NCBI GenBank assembly: GCA_947624835.1
Contig: CANQLX010000005.1
Span: 1-54,433 of the forward strand
DNA length: 54,433 nt
Direction of reading: 5' to 3'
Origin: an uncultured Clostridia bacterium
GTDB taxonomy: Bacteria; Bacillota; Clostridia; Oscillospirales; Acutalibacteraceae
Shown here: in pieces, positions 7,630 to 16,522 of the stretch
Layout of the letters: each line of letters starts with the position of its first letter
Numbering within the stretch: position 1 is the stretch's first letter
Notes under the pieces: generated by a model
What the model was told of the DNA's origin: nothing
Seen by the model: only the letters and a program-made list of their open reading frames with translations
Databases searched by the model: none
Position numbers and translations under genes: made by a program

Positions 7630-8235
7630 ATGAGTATAAGTTTGCAGAAAGGTCAGAAAATTGACCTTACAAAAGGTGGCGGACAGGGTTTGAGAAAGGT
7701 TATGGTAGGCCTCGGTTGGGATGAGGTTCAGCAAAAGGGAGGCTTTTTCGGGAGAAAACAGGAGGATATCGACTGCGATGCATCTGCTATACTTTGCGGA
7801 GCAAACGGAAAGGTTATCCCCGGCAGGTTTGATGATTACTGTGTTTACTTCGGAAGCCTCACACACAGAAGCGGAGCTATTGTGCATCAGGGCGATAATC
7901 TTACGGGTGCAGGCGAGGGTGATGACGAGCAGATAATGGTAAATCTCAGTCAGGTTCCGCCGAATATAGATAAAATAGTGTTTGTTGTAAATATATATGA
8001 CGCAGCAGCCAGACGTCAGCATTTCGGAATGATAAGAAATGCATTTATCCGACTTGTTAATATGGATAATAATGTCGAGATTTGCCGCTATGATCTTTCA
8101 AGTAACTACGATAATATGACCGGACTTGTAGTCGGAGAAATTTACAGGAAAAACGGAGAATGGAAATTCAATGCTATAGGTCAGCCTGTCCGTGAGGCGA
8201 GCAGACTGGAAAATATGGTTCAGCTTTACAGGTAG
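7630..8235 (+). CDS. TerD-domain protein (first copy)
   Basis: A 201-residue cytoplasmic TerD/CABP-type protein. The family binds Ca2+ through acidic clusters and acts in tellurite, stress and phage-resistance responses by a mechanism still unclear. The two clusters are visible: DIDCDASA at 46-53 and GDNLTGAGEGDDE at 88-100. The last 15 residues after FNAIGQPV diverge from the usual short TerD end. ATG 7630 has an AGGAGGAG site. It is the first gene of a same-strand cluster running to 19688. It is about 40% identical by eye to the next gene, so the two are a tandem pair rather than a recent duplication. Confidence 0.9.
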   Translation: MSISLQKGQKIDLTKGGGQGLRKVMVGLGWDEVQQKGGFFGRKQEDIDCDASAILCGANGKVIPGRFDDYCVYFGSLTHRSGAIVHQGDNLTGAGEGDDEQIMVNLSQVPPNIDKIVFVVNIYDAAARRQHFGMIRNAFIRLVNMDNNVEICRYDLSSNYDNMTGLVVGEIYRKNGEWKFNAIGQPVREASRLENMVQLYR

Positions 8236-8274
8236 TAAAGAATATATTGTACATAATATAAGGGGGACATCAAA

Positions 8275-8859
8275 ATGGCAATCAGCTTAGTAAAGGGACA
8301 AAAGGTATCTTTGGATGACAATTTAACACACGCATTGGTAGGGCTCGGCTGGGATACAAACCGCTATGACGGCGGATATGATTTTGACCTTGATGCTTCC
8401 GTATTTCTTCTCGGAGAAAACGGAAAGCTACAAAGAGATGAGGATTTTATCTTCTATAATAATCTGAGAAGCAGAAATGATGCTGTAATTCATACAGGAG
8501 ATAACCTCACAGGCGAGGGCGAGGGTGATGATGAGGTTATAATGATTGACTTCACAAAAATTCCCGATGACATAAAGAGAATTGCAATATGTGTAACAAT
8601 CTATGAAGCAGCAGAGCGTGGACAAAATTTCGGACAGGTTTCAAATGCATATATCAGAATTGCAAAGCTTGCGGATGAGTTCGATACGGTAGGTGAAACC
8701 GTACTCAAATTTGATCTTGAAGAGGAATTTTCCATTGAAACAGCATTGGTAGTTGCGGAAATATATAACAGGAACGGTCAGTGGAGATTTAACGCAATAG
8801 CCGGCGGATATCAGGGGGGACTTGAAGCAATAGTACGTTCCTTCGGTGGTAATGTATAG
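8275..8859 (+). CDS. TerD-domain protein (second copy)
   Basis: A 194-residue TerD protein closer to the canonical TerD/TerE form than its neighbour. The acidic Ca2+ sites are DFDLDASV at 36-43 and GDNLTGEGEGDDE at 75-87. WRFNAIAGGYQGGL and the short tail are the normal end of the family. It has a GGGGGA site and lies 39 bases after the first copy. With the kinase, VWA and PP2C genes downstream it forms the signalling half of the cluster. No membrane segment is present. Whether the two TerD proteins form a mixed assembly cannot be read from the sequence. Confidence 0.92.
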   Translation: MAISLVKGQKVSLDDNLTHALVGLGWDTNRYDGGYDFDLDASVFLLGENGKLQRDEDFIFYNNLRSRNDAVIHTGDNLTGEGEGDDEVIMIDFTKIPDDIKRIAICVTIYEAAERGQNFGQVSNAYIRIAKLADEFDTVGETVLKFDLEEEFSIETALVVAEIYNRNGQWRFNAIAGGYQGGLEAIVRSFGGNV

Positions 8860-8891
8860 ATAGAGTAATAGCGGAAAAGGGGTAGAGGCTA

Positions 8892-10193
8892 TTGAAGGAA
8901 TTTCAAAAAGGTCAGAGAATAAGGACGGTATCAGGCGGTGAACTTGAAATATTACAAAAGCTCGGAGAGGGCGGTCAGGGTTTTGTATATAAGGTAAGCT
9001 ATAACGGAAGACAGTTTGCACTGAAATGGTATTTCAAAAATAAGCTAAATGATCCGGATAAGTTTTACAGGAATATTCAGAATAATATAAAACAGGGTGC
9101 ACCGACAAAAGCTTTTTTGTGGCCGCTTGAAATTACGGAATACTTTGAGGGCAGCTTTGGGTATCTTATGGAGCTAAGACCGGAGGCATATAAGGATTTT
9201 TCCCTTTTCCTGCTTGCAAAAGAAAGATTTGCAAGCATTAGTGCAGTGATTAATGCCGCTCTATGCATAACGAACGGATTTCGTGAGCTGCATCGGAGCG
9301 GATTCAGCTATCAGGATCTCAATGACGGAAATTTCTTTGTTAATCCAAAGACAGGTGACGTTCTTATATGCGATAATGATAATGTTGCGCCATATGGTGA
9401 AAATCTTGGGATTGCGGGAAAGTGCAGATATATGGCACCTGAGGTAGTAATGGGCAAAAAGAGACCGGATATACATACCGACCGTTTTTCTCTCGCTGTT
9501 GTATTGTATATGTTGCTGTTCCTTAATCACCCGCTTGAGGGAAAGAAAACAATGTGTCCGTGTTTGACAGAGGAGCATGAACGTAAATTCTACGGTAAGG
9601 AACCTGTTTTTGTATGGGATCCTCAAAATGATGCAAACAGACCGGTGAGAGGTGTTCATGTTAATGAGATTAGGTTCTGGCCCGTATATCCCAAATTTGT
9701 GAGAGATACATTTACAGAAGCGTTCAGTGCGGAGTCGATGACGGGTGTCGATATTGAGCATAGAGTTCAGGAAAAGAAATGGCAGGAGATTTTCACGGCT
9801 CTGAGGGATGTTATGATTTCATGCCCGAAATGCGGAGGGGAAACCTTTTTTGATATAGGTTCAGATTCATGTAAATGCATTAACTGTGGATATGTTATTG
9901 TAAAACCTCCGATACTCAGGGTTAAGAAATATAAGGTTGTGATGGTACCCGGAAAGCAGGTTTATGCCTGTCATACCGTTGGTGACAGTGACGACTTCAG
10001 GGAGGTAAGGGGCGAGATCATAGCAAGCAGAAGTGATCCGTCAATACTTGGCTTGAGGAATAAGTCGGATAATGTATGGACTGCAATACTTCCAAACGGT
10101 GCGGCAAAGCCGTATGATAGGGATCAGGTTATAAAGCTTGGCAGGGGGCTCAAAATAAATTTCGGCAACGGTAACGAAGGTGAAATTATCTGA
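8892..10193 (+). CDS. Atypical Ser/Thr protein kinase with zinc ribbon (TerY-P triad kinase)
   Basis: A 433-residue cytoplasmic kinase. Glycine loop LGEGGQGFVYKV (24-35), ATP Lys45 in FALKWY, catalytic loop YQDLNDGN (140-147) with D142, metal-binding DNDN at 161-164 where DFG is usual, and APE at 182-184. HRD and DFG are thus replaced by YQD and DND; I recall this pattern from other Ter-linked kinases, so it is probably a clade trait rather than inactivation. A zinc ribbon (C311, C314, C329, C332) follows, and then about 95 residues that may be a degenerate FHA-like beta domain. The start is TTG 8892 with a GTAGAGG site. Its likely partners are the adjacent VWA and PP2C proteins. Confidence 0.85.
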   Translation: MKEFQKGQRIRTVSGGELEILQKLGEGGQGFVYKVSYNGRQFALKWYFKNKLNDPDKFYRNIQNNIKQGAPTKAFLWPLEITEYFEGSFGYLMELRPEAYKDFSLFLLAKERFASISAVINAALCITNGFRELHRSGFSYQDLNDGNFFVNPKTGDVLICDNDNVAPYGENLGIAGKCRYMAPEVVMGKKRPDIHTDRFSLAVVLYMLLFLNHPLEGKKTMCPCLTEEHERKFYGKEPVFVWDPQNDANRPVRGVHVNEIRFWPVYPKFVRDTFTEAFSAESMTGVDIEHRVQEKKWQEIFTALRDVMISCPKCGGETFFDIGSDSCKCINCGYVIVKPPILRVKKYKVVMVPGKQVYACHTVGDSDDFREVRGEIIASRSDPSILGLRNKSDNVWTAILPNGAAKPYDRDQVIKLGRGLKINFGNGNEGEII

Positions 10194-10218
10194 ATATTGC
10201 GAAAGCGAGGAATATAAA

Positions 10219-10983
10219 ATGGGATTATATGATGATGTGGTAGAAGTGCCGAGAAGAACAATGGTTCTGTTTTTTGTGATAGATACATCAGGCAGTATGA
10301 GCGGTGCAAAAATCGGCACGGTTAATTCGGCAATAGAGGAGATAGTGCCAGAACTTAAGGACATTTCCGAGAGCAATGCAGATGCACAGATCAAGGTTGC
10401 AACGCTTGCGTTTTCGACAGGTGCACATTGGATGGAAAGTGCTCCCGTTGCGGCTGAAAATTTCAGATGGAATTATCTTGATGCCGGCGGAGTTACCGAT
10501 CTTGGGGAGGCCTGCAACCAACTTAATGATAAGCTTTCAAGAAATGCGTATATGAGTGATGCAACCGGTTCGTTTGCTCCGGCGATATTTTTGATGTCTG
10601 ATGGTGAGCCTACGGATAATTATAAACACGGTCTTGAAAAGCTTAAGCAGAATAACTGGTTTAAAAAAGCAATTAAAGTTGCTGTTGCAATAGGTGAAGA
10701 TGCAAATAAAACCGTACTTGCAGATTTTACGGGAAATATAGAAGCGGTGATCACAGCACATACACCGGAGGCACTTAAGAAATGGATACAGTTTGTAAGT
10801 GTGCGTGCCTCGGAAATAGGAAGTAAAAGCTCTAATGCGGGCATTGGAGTAACCACCGGAAGTAATAAGGAAACGGGTGCGGAAATAGTAAGCAAACAGG
10901 ATGAGTTTGTAAAGGAAATTCAAGCGCAGACGGCAGAAGCAGCAGATTGGGATTCTTTTGACGATGACGGTGTACAGTGGTGA
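10219..10983 (+). CDS. VWA-domain protein, TerY-like
   Basis: A 254-residue von Willebrand A protein of the TerY type. The metal-ion-dependent adhesion site is complete: DTSGS at 22-26, T93 in GGVTDLGE and D128 in MSDGEPTD. VWA proteins of this kind serve as scaffolds for multi-protein complexes. The C-terminal 60 residues are charged and low-complexity and end in DSFDDDGVQW. The frame extends upstream to 10180, but GCGAGG at 10205-10210 supports ATG 10219. It sits between kinase and phosphatase, the order of the TerY-P triad, in which the VWA protein may be substrate or scaffold for both. No secretion signal is present. Confidence 0.9.
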   Translation: MGLYDDVVEVPRRTMVLFFVIDTSGSMSGAKIGTVNSAIEEIVPELKDISESNADAQIKVATLAFSTGAHWMESAPVAAENFRWNYLDAGGVTDLGEACNQLNDKLSRNAYMSDATGSFAPAIFLMSDGEPTDNYKHGLEKLKQNNWFKKAIKVAVAIGEDANKTVLADFTGNIEAVITAHTPEALKKWIQFVSVRASEIGSKSSNAGIGVTTGSNKETGAEIVSKQDEFVKEIQAQTAEAADWDSFDDDGVQW

Positions 10984-10999
10984 AGAAGGGGACATTATT

Positions 11000-12172
11000 A
11001 TGTATGCAAAAGCCTTTCATTTATCTGCCCAAGGTGCAAGTCATATAAGAAAAAATAAGGAATGTCAGGATGCCTGCACAAGCTATTGCGATGAGGACTG
11101 TGCTGTAGCTGTAGTATGTGACGGACACGGCGGCAATGATTATGTCAGGAGTGCAGTCGGCTCTAAGGTCGGATGTGCGGTTGCTGAAAAAAATATAATG
11201 AATTTTATTGTCGGTATAGATAGGGATAAATTTTTTGCGGCACCGGAAAAGCATCTCAAAAATTTAGAAGCAAGTATTATAAATAGCTGGAATGAAGAAA
11301 TTACAGCCTACCACAAGCAAAATCCTTTTCTCGACAGTGAATTGAATACAGTTTCGGAGAGGGCACGCAGAAAGTATGCTGATGAAGAAAAAATAGAGAG
11401 TGCATACGGTACAACAATGATAGCTGTTGCCATGACACGGGATTTATGGTTCGGTATCCATATTGGTGACGGAAAGTGTGTTGCGGTAAATTCAAGAGGT
11501 GAGTTTAAGCAGCCTATACCATGGGATACGAGGTGCTTTCTGAATGTGACGACTTCAATATGTGATGATAATGCAATAGACGAATTTCGACATTTCTATT
11601 CCGAAAAATTACCGGCAGCGGTATTTGTCGGTTCGGATGGTATTGACGATTGTTTCAGTAATAATGACCAACTGAATAATTTGTATAAGACAGTTCTGTA
11701 TTCTTTTGCAACAACTGAATTTAGAGAAGCTTGTAACGGACTTGCGGATTATCTGCCGAGATTATCCGCAAGGGGAAGCGGCGATGATGTGTCAGTTGCT
11801 GCAATTCTTGATATGGAGCTTATTCCGAAATTATCAATCGTAAAGGAATTTGACAGGGAAAAGGAAAAGGCACGGATTGAAGAGAAAGCCCGTATTGAGG
11901 CAGAAAAAAACGAAGCCGAAAGAAAACGTGCCGATGAGGAGCATGAAAGGTTTCTTCAAAGGAAAAAAGCCGAAGAGAAAAGGAAAGAGTGTGTCGGGGT
12001 GCCGTTATGCTGCAAAAAATGCGGGGCAAATATAAAGAAAAACGATAAGTTTTGTACCAACTGCGGCACTAAAATTGAGCATAGTACGGATGGTCGGATT
12101 CATGAAACAATTACCGGAGTACATGAGGAAAAGCATGAACAAGATGATAATTGTAAAAGCTCAGATACATAA
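11000..12172 (+). CDS. PP2C-type protein phosphatase with coiled coil and zinc ribbon
   Basis: A 390-residue metal-dependent Ser/Thr phosphatase, the third member of the triad. PP2C motifs: VVCDGHGG (39-45) with metal Asp41, GTTMIAVAM (137-145), HIGDGKC (154-160), GSDGIDD (211-217) and GSGDDVSVA (259-267). Residues 284-332 are a Lys/Glu/Arg-rich coiled coil. A zinc ribbon follows with C338, C341, C352 and C355. ATG 11000 follows an AGAAGGGG site, better than the in-frame ATG at 10958 that overlaps the VWA gene. It should reverse phosphorylation by the adjacent kinase. A terminator-like hairpin follows the gene. Confidence 0.9.
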   Translation: MYAKAFHLSAQGASHIRKNKECQDACTSYCDEDCAVAVVCDGHGGNDYVRSAVGSKVGCAVAEKNIMNFIVGIDRDKFFAAPEKHLKNLEASIINSWNEEITAYHKQNPFLDSELNTVSERARRKYADEEKIESAYGTTMIAVAMTRDLWFGIHIGDGKCVAVNSRGEFKQPIPWDTRCFLNVTTSICDDNAIDEFRHFYSEKLPAAVFVGSDGIDDCFSNNDQLNNLYKTVLYSFATTEFREACNGLADYLPRLSARGSGDDVSVAAILDMELIPKLSIVKEFDREKEKARIEEKARIEAEKNEAERKRADEEHERFLQRKKAEEKRKECVGVPLCCKKCGANIKKNDKFCTNCGTKIEHSTDGRIHETITGVHEEKHEQDDNCKSSDT

Positions 12173-12216
12173 AACGATAGGAATGTTAAACAAGAAACGG
12201 ATATATAGTAAATATG

Positions 12217-12256
12217 ATGCAGGTATGTCGCGCCTTGGTGGTATATCTGCATTTTT
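12217..12256 (+). terminator. Hairpin-T terminator or attenuator inside the Ter cluster
   Basis: ATGCAGGTAT (12217-12226) pairs with ATATCTGCAT (12243-12252) including one G-T pair, followed by TTTTT to 12256. It lies between the PP2C and LRR genes. No strong promoter is evident after it, so it may lower rather than stop downstream transcription. Confidence 0.6.
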
Positions 12257-12296
12257 GATATGATTATAAGTGTTCGGGGGTTGGGGGCTGTTGGAC

Positions 12297-13811
12297 GTGA
12301 CAGATAAAATTTCAGGCAGTACCTACATGGGTTCGCATTATTTTGAGCCTTCCGGTGAGTATGTAAGAACCAAGAGGGATTTGGAGGATATAATTCTTAG
12401 GATCAGGCAGGAATACGGCAGTGACATTGTAAACGATATATTCAGGTTTAATGCACTTCTTATGGATTATGCACCAAGTATGGTTAAGGAGCGAAAGCTT
12501 ATTATCAATGCACTTAGGGAGGGTACTCTGATGCAGCTCAGAAGAGGAGTTGAGGCAAATGAGCCGATTGACGAGGTTGTAGGCAGGTGTACAGCATTAC
12601 TTATATCTGAAATGTTTATTACCGAAGCGGCTGCCCGGTATGTTGTTGGTGTTATGGTTGAATCAATGTTGGCTGATGTTGCGGCAAACGAAGAAAATTC
12701 GGACGAATGTGTCAGGGATTTGTCGGGGGAAAAGCAGCTGATAAAAGGTGAAAAGTCCTTTGGTACAGTTGTCAGTGAAAGTGATTTAAAGGACTATGAC
12801 AGTATCGGATATAAAGCATTTGCATATGAACGGCAGATTACAGAGGTCAATATACCCGATAATATTAAAAAAATTTATCCCAAGGCTTTCAAGGGCTGCG
12901 GGTCATTAAAGTCCGTCAGCATAACAGGGGGAACAGAGGTAATAGGCAGAAATATATTTGAGGGTTGTATATGCCTTCAAAATGTAATTATACAGAATAA
13001 CCCGAATTATACAGCTGAGGACGGTTTTTTTATTGACAGGAAAAACGGCATACTTATGCAATATACAGACCGTGGTAAAAAAACTGTATCTGTGGCGAAT
13101 GGGATAAAAGTCATAGGCAGAAGAGCATTTGAGTTTTCTGAGGCGGAACAGATAATAATTTCGGAAAGCGTGGAAAAAACGGAAGAGGATGCTTTCTTTT
13201 GTACAATGAATCTGAAGCGGATAGATACAGATGAGAATAACAGACATTTCAGAAGTCCTGACGGTGTATTGCACAGCTATGACGGAAAGGTATTAATACG
13301 CTACCCGCAGGGAAGAACCGATGTTGCATATTACCTTGAAAACGGAGTGGCAAAAATAGGTAAAAAGGCGTTTAAGGATGCAGTATTTCTTTCTTCGGTA
13401 TCATTTACGGATACCCTCAAAGAAATCGGTGAAAGTGCCTTTGAGAATTGTACAGGAATTGAAAGTATTATTATACCAAGAAGTGTGGAACTGATAGGTG
13501 AAAGGGCCTTTCGCTATTGTGAGAGCGTTGGGAATGTTATACTTCCACAGGGTATAGTAAGTATCGGTGCCTGTGCATTTCAGGGCTGCGGTAATTTAAA
13601 GGGTATAAGTGTGCCGAGGAGTGTATGTGAAATAGGAAATATGGCATTTATGGGATGTCAGTCCTTAAAAAGGGCGGTTATACAGGAGAATGTCTCTTTT
13701 ATAGGTGACGGAACATTCGATAACTGTCCGGATATAGAGATTACGGTCAAAAATAATGAATATGCTGCTGTGTATTGTAAAATGCATAAGATTAATTATA
13801 CTGCTGTCTGA
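12297..13811 (+). CDS. BspA-like leucine-rich-repeat protein, no signal peptide
   Basis: About 504 residues. The first 130 form a helical domain (EYGSDIVNDIFRFNALLMDY through ITEAAARYVVGVMVESM) of a kind I recall from many bacterial multidomain proteins, usually linked to zinc ribbons or repeats. Residues from about 160 to the end are BspA/Treponema-type LRR_5 repeats with units such as IGRRAFEFSEAEQIIISESV and IGESAFENCTGIESIIIPRS. Such LRR proteins are normally surface proteins, but this one has no signal peptide or anchor, so an intracellular binding role is more likely. The frame opens at GTG 12270; the GGGGGTTGGGGG stretch at 12276-12287 favours GTG 12297 (TTG 12291 is the alternative). 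No enzyme motif is present. Confidence 0.8.
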   Translation: MTDKISGSTYMGSHYFEPSGEYVRTKRDLEDIILRIRQEYGSDIVNDIFRFNALLMDYAPSMVKERKLIINALREGTLMQLRRGVEANEPIDEVVGRCTALLISEMFITEAAARYVVGVMVESMLADVAANEENSDECVRDLSGEKQLIKGEKSFGTVVSESDLKDYDSIGYKAFAYERQITEVNIPDNIKKIYPKAFKGCGSLKSVSITGGTEVIGRNIFEGCICLQNVIIQNNPNYTAEDGFFIDRKNGILMQYTDRGKKTVSVANGIKVIGRRAFEFSEAEQIIISESVEKTEEDAFFCTMNLKRIDTDENNRHFRSPDGVLHSYDGKVLIRYPQGRTDVAYYLENGVAKIGKKAFKDAVFLSSVSFTDTLKEIGESAFENCTGIESIIIPRSVELIGERAFRYCESVGNVILPQGIVSIGACAFQGCGNLKGISVPRSVCEIGNMAFMGCQSLKRAVIQENVSFIGDGTFDNCPDIEITVKNNEYAAVYCKMHKINYTAV

Positions 13812-13822
13812 GTGTATGAGAA

Positions 13823-14842
13823 ATGAAAAATGAAAGATATTATTATAGTATTATGTCATCCGACGAACGAAAAGCATATAGAATGATTTATGACGGGTTG
13901 AAAATGCGGTCTTTTAATATTGAGGTGGCTCTTCCGTTGTCACCCAGTGATGTGCAGGAGGTATATTTGAGGGTACTGTATGACAACCCCCTGCTTTATT
14001 ATGTTAATCAGACAGTTATAAAAATACAGGGAAAACCCGGATTTTGGATACTGCTTCCCGAATATCTTTATACAAACAGGGAAATAGGGATTATAAATAA
14101 CGATATAAGGAATATAATAGGCAAAGTGAGAGCAAAAGCTGATGCTTTTGTTAATGACAAATTCCGCCTTGAAAAATGTCTGCATGACAGTGTGGTTAAG
14201 AGTGTGGCATATGATTATGACTCATTAAAAAAGCAGGACTGCTTTAACGCACATTCGATTGTTGGAGCGTTTCTTGACAAAAGAGCGGTATGTGAGGGTA
14301 TAGCAAAGGCATTCAAGCTTCTTTGTAATGAATTTGGGATAAAATGTATTGTAGTGCTTGGAAAAGCAAATGAGGAGGGTAATTTTGATAATGACGATTA
14401 TCATGCATGGAATCTTGTTAAGATAGGAAACGAATCCTATTATGTGGATGTTACATGGGATAACATGTATGAATATGAAGGGGATTTTCGTCATATAAGC
14501 TATGATTACTTTAATGTGACAACCAAGGATATTTTGCTTGATCATAAGCCAATAGGAGATCTGCCTGAGTGTAATTCTACACGTCTTAATTATTTTTACT
14601 GCACAAAGAGCCTTGTAAGCACCTATGGTGAATTGGCGGAGCTGATAAATAAAAGGCTTACATCAAAGCAGATTATATTTAAAGCAATCAGAAGCAAGGG
14701 TGAGTTTATTAACATCAATGAATTGGAGAAAAAAACCTATGAGGCATTGACAAAAGCTATGTTTGTAAGGTTTGACACAAGACGGTTCGTACTGATGTTC
14801 AACGAGAAGCATAATATAGGAAAAATTTTCTTTATGCCGTAG
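13823..14842 (+). CDS. Transglutaminase-like Cys-His-Asp protein, cytoplasmic
   Basis: A 339-residue protein with a transglutaminase-like core. C157 in KRAVCEGIAKAF, H194 in DDYHAWNLVK and D209 in SYYVDVTWD form the expected catalytic triad, so it could be a protease or crosslinking enzyme. Residues 1-120 and 230-339 are of unknown fold; the last hundred look like winged-helix or small alpha/beta sequence. There is no signal peptide, unlike the membrane-anchored relative at 24418-25743. It starts 11 bases after the LRR gene and is probably co-translated with it, hinting that the LRR protein may choose its target. Its substrate is unknown. Confidence 0.8.
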   Translation: MKNERYYYSIMSSDERKAYRMIYDGLKMRSFNIEVALPLSPSDVQEVYLRVLYDNPLLYYVNQTVIKIQGKPGFWILLPEYLYTNREIGIINNDIRNIIGKVRAKADAFVNDKFRLEKCLHDSVVKSVAYDYDSLKKQDCFNAHSIVGAFLDKRAVCEGIAKAFKLLCNEFGIKCIVVLGKANEEGNFDNDDYHAWNLVKIGNESYYVDVTWDNMYEYEGDFRHISYDYFNVTTKDILLDHKPIGDLPECNSTRLNYFYCTKSLVSTYGELAELINKRLTSKQIIFKAIRSKGEFININELEKKTYEALTKAMFVRFDTRRFVLMFNEKHNIGKIFFMP

Positions 14843-14918
14843 ACATGAGGAAAAAGGATACTTAATAAACAGAGTAAAAAAGATGATAACAGTATGGAGT
14901 ATAATAGGACTTCTCAGG

Positions 14919-15002
14919 GAGAATATTCCTCGGATAGCATAGGACAAGTTTTCCGGGGATGACTGTAAGTGGGAAAATAAATATGACGAGGAATTATTCC
15001 TC
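14919..15002. repeat. Two short palindromes before the AIM24 gene
   Basis: GAGAATATTCCTC (14919-14931) and GAGGAATTATTCCTC (14988-15002) are near-identical palindromes 57 bases apart, in the 200-base space between the transglutaminase and AIM24 genes. They could be binding sites for a dimeric regulator or remnants of a duplication. Confidence 0.4.
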
Positions 15003-15042
15003 AGGTATTACAAACAATTACCATTTAGTGAGGTGTCATAAA

Positions 15043-15729
15043 GTGAAATTCAGAATTGTGGGAAATGTCGTTCCGGCTGTCGAGGTGCTTTTTGAACAGG
15101 CAGGCGAGGAAATGATAACCCAATCGGGCGGTATGGCATGGATGTCCGACGGTATATCAATGTCAACCGATACTAACGGCGGAGCACTTGCAGGACTTGG
15201 AAGAATGTTTGCAGGTGAGAGTATATTTATGGCTCATTACAGAGCGGAAAGACCGGGAGGAACGATTGCATTTGCTGCAACGGTTCCCGGAAAGGTAGTT
15301 CCTGTCAAAATGAAGGAGCATCCCAACGGACTTATCTGTCAAAAGGGTGCATTTTTATGCTCTCAGTCGTCCGTACAGCTTAAGGTAGAATTTACAAGGA
15401 AACTGTCATCAGGACTTTTCGGAGGTGAGGGATTTATTCTTGAAAAGCTGAGCGGCTACGGCTCGGCATTTCTTGAGGTTGACGGTGATGTTGTGGAAAA
15501 AAATCTTTCCGCCGGAGAAGTGATAAAGGTTGATACGGGAAATGTTGTTGCCTTTCAGAGCGGAATGCCGTATGAAATTGAAACGGTTCGCGGGTTCAAG
15601 AATGTACTTTTCGGAGGAGAGGGATTGTTTTTGACAAGGCTTACAGGTCCCGGAAAGGTTATTCTCCAAACACAGAATATAAGCGACTTCGCAAATCATC
15701 TTTCGGGAATGCTTCCAAGGAATAATTGA
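15043..15729 (+). CDS. AIM24/TIGR00266-family protein
   Basis: About 228 residues of the TIGR00266/AIM24 beta-sandwich family. Landmarks are VVPAVEVLFEQAGEEMITQS, GGMAWMSDGI, and paired GLFGGEGFILEKLSG and LFGGEGLFLTRLTGPG motifs reflecting an internal duplication. The molecular role of the family is unknown; members often lie near Ter or stress genes. The frame extends to 14959, but family proteins begin at the equivalent of KFRIVGNVVP, and GTG 15043 with a GTGAGG site fits. The ATG-linked HAD gene starts 10 bases downstream. No membrane segment is present. Confidence 0.85.
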   Translation: MKFRIVGNVVPAVEVLFEQAGEEMITQSGGMAWMSDGISMSTDTNGGALAGLGRMFAGESIFMAHYRAERPGGTIAFAATVPGKVVPVKMKEHPNGLICQKGAFLCSQSSVQLKVEFTRKLSSGLFGGEGFILEKLSGYGSAFLEVDGDVVEKNLSAGEVIKVDTGNVVAFQSGMPYEIETVRGFKNVLFGGEGLFLTRLTGPGKVILQTQNISDFANHLSGMLPRNN

Positions 15730-15739
15730 GGACGGTGAA

Positions 15740-16522
15740 GTGGTGGATATATTTTTTTCGGATTTGGATAATACGCTTATCTATTCCCATAACAGAAAAA
15801 TCCGAGGGGAGAAGGTAGTTGCGGAATATCTGAAAGGAAGAGAGCAAAGCTTTATGACAAGAAAAACATATGATTTTCTTATAGAGTCGGATTGGCTCAA
15901 TTTAGTACCTGTTACGACAAGAACTGAAAGTCAGTACAGGAGAATTAATTGTATTGGTAACTTCAATATAAAATATGCTATTGTATGCAACGGGGGGAAA
16001 CTGCTTATTAACGGCATAGAAGATAATAGCTGGACTGAGGAAACAGTCGGAGCTACTTTAAATCAAATAAAGGAACTGGAGGATGCAACAGAGTTATTGA
16101 AAGCTTTATGCGGAAGATCCGAAATACATAGACCTGAGATATATATGAGTTATGTCAGTGCAGAAAATCCGTATATTTTATGTGAGAAATTAAAATCACT
16201 TATAAAAGGCGGAAATGTTTATACAGAGCATGACCGCAGAAAGGTATATTTATTTGCGGCAGCGGTGAATAAGGGAAATGCTGTACGACGTTTCAAGCAA
16301 GTTTTCGGTATAAATAAAACCGTTGCTGCCGGTGATGATATAATGGATATTCCGATGCTTAATGAGGCTGATTATGCATTGGCAACAGATAAAATTTTTG
16401 ATAAAATAGATACACCCGTAAAAAAAAGACTTAGCGGAGAAATTATTTCCGATCAGATTTGCATGGATCTTGAGAAAATGTATAATTCGGTTAAAATAAT
16501 AGGAGTAAGTAAAAATGATTGA
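15740..16522 (+). CDS. HAD-superfamily hydrolase (Ter biosynthetic module)
   Basis: A 260-residue HAD phosphatase of the Cof/sucrose-phosphatase-like class. The nucleophile motif SDLDNTLI is at 7-14 (D8, D10), motif II lies in VPVTTRTESQY, and motif IV is AAGDDIMDIPML. The cap domain lies between. It should hydrolyse a phosphorylated small molecule. In published descriptions of Ter-linked operons a HAD enzyme accompanies PRTases and a citrate-lyase-like enzyme in making a nucleoside-like product; the same neighbours follow here. The start is GTG 15740 with a GGACGGTGA site. Its end overlaps the next gene by 8 bases, so the two are translationally coupled. Confidence 0.85.
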   Translation: MVDIFFSDLDNTLIYSHNRKIRGEKVVAEYLKGREQSFMTRKTYDFLIESDWLNLVPVTTRTESQYRRINCIGNFNIKYAIVCNGGKLLINGIEDNSWTEETVGATLNQIKELEDATELLKALCGRSEIHRPEIYMSYVSAENPYILCEKLKSLIKGGNVYTEHDRRKVYLFAAAVNKGNAVRRFKQVFGINKTVAAGDDIMDIPMLNEADYALATDKIFDKIDTPVKKRLSGEIISDQICMDLEKMYNSVKIIGVSKND

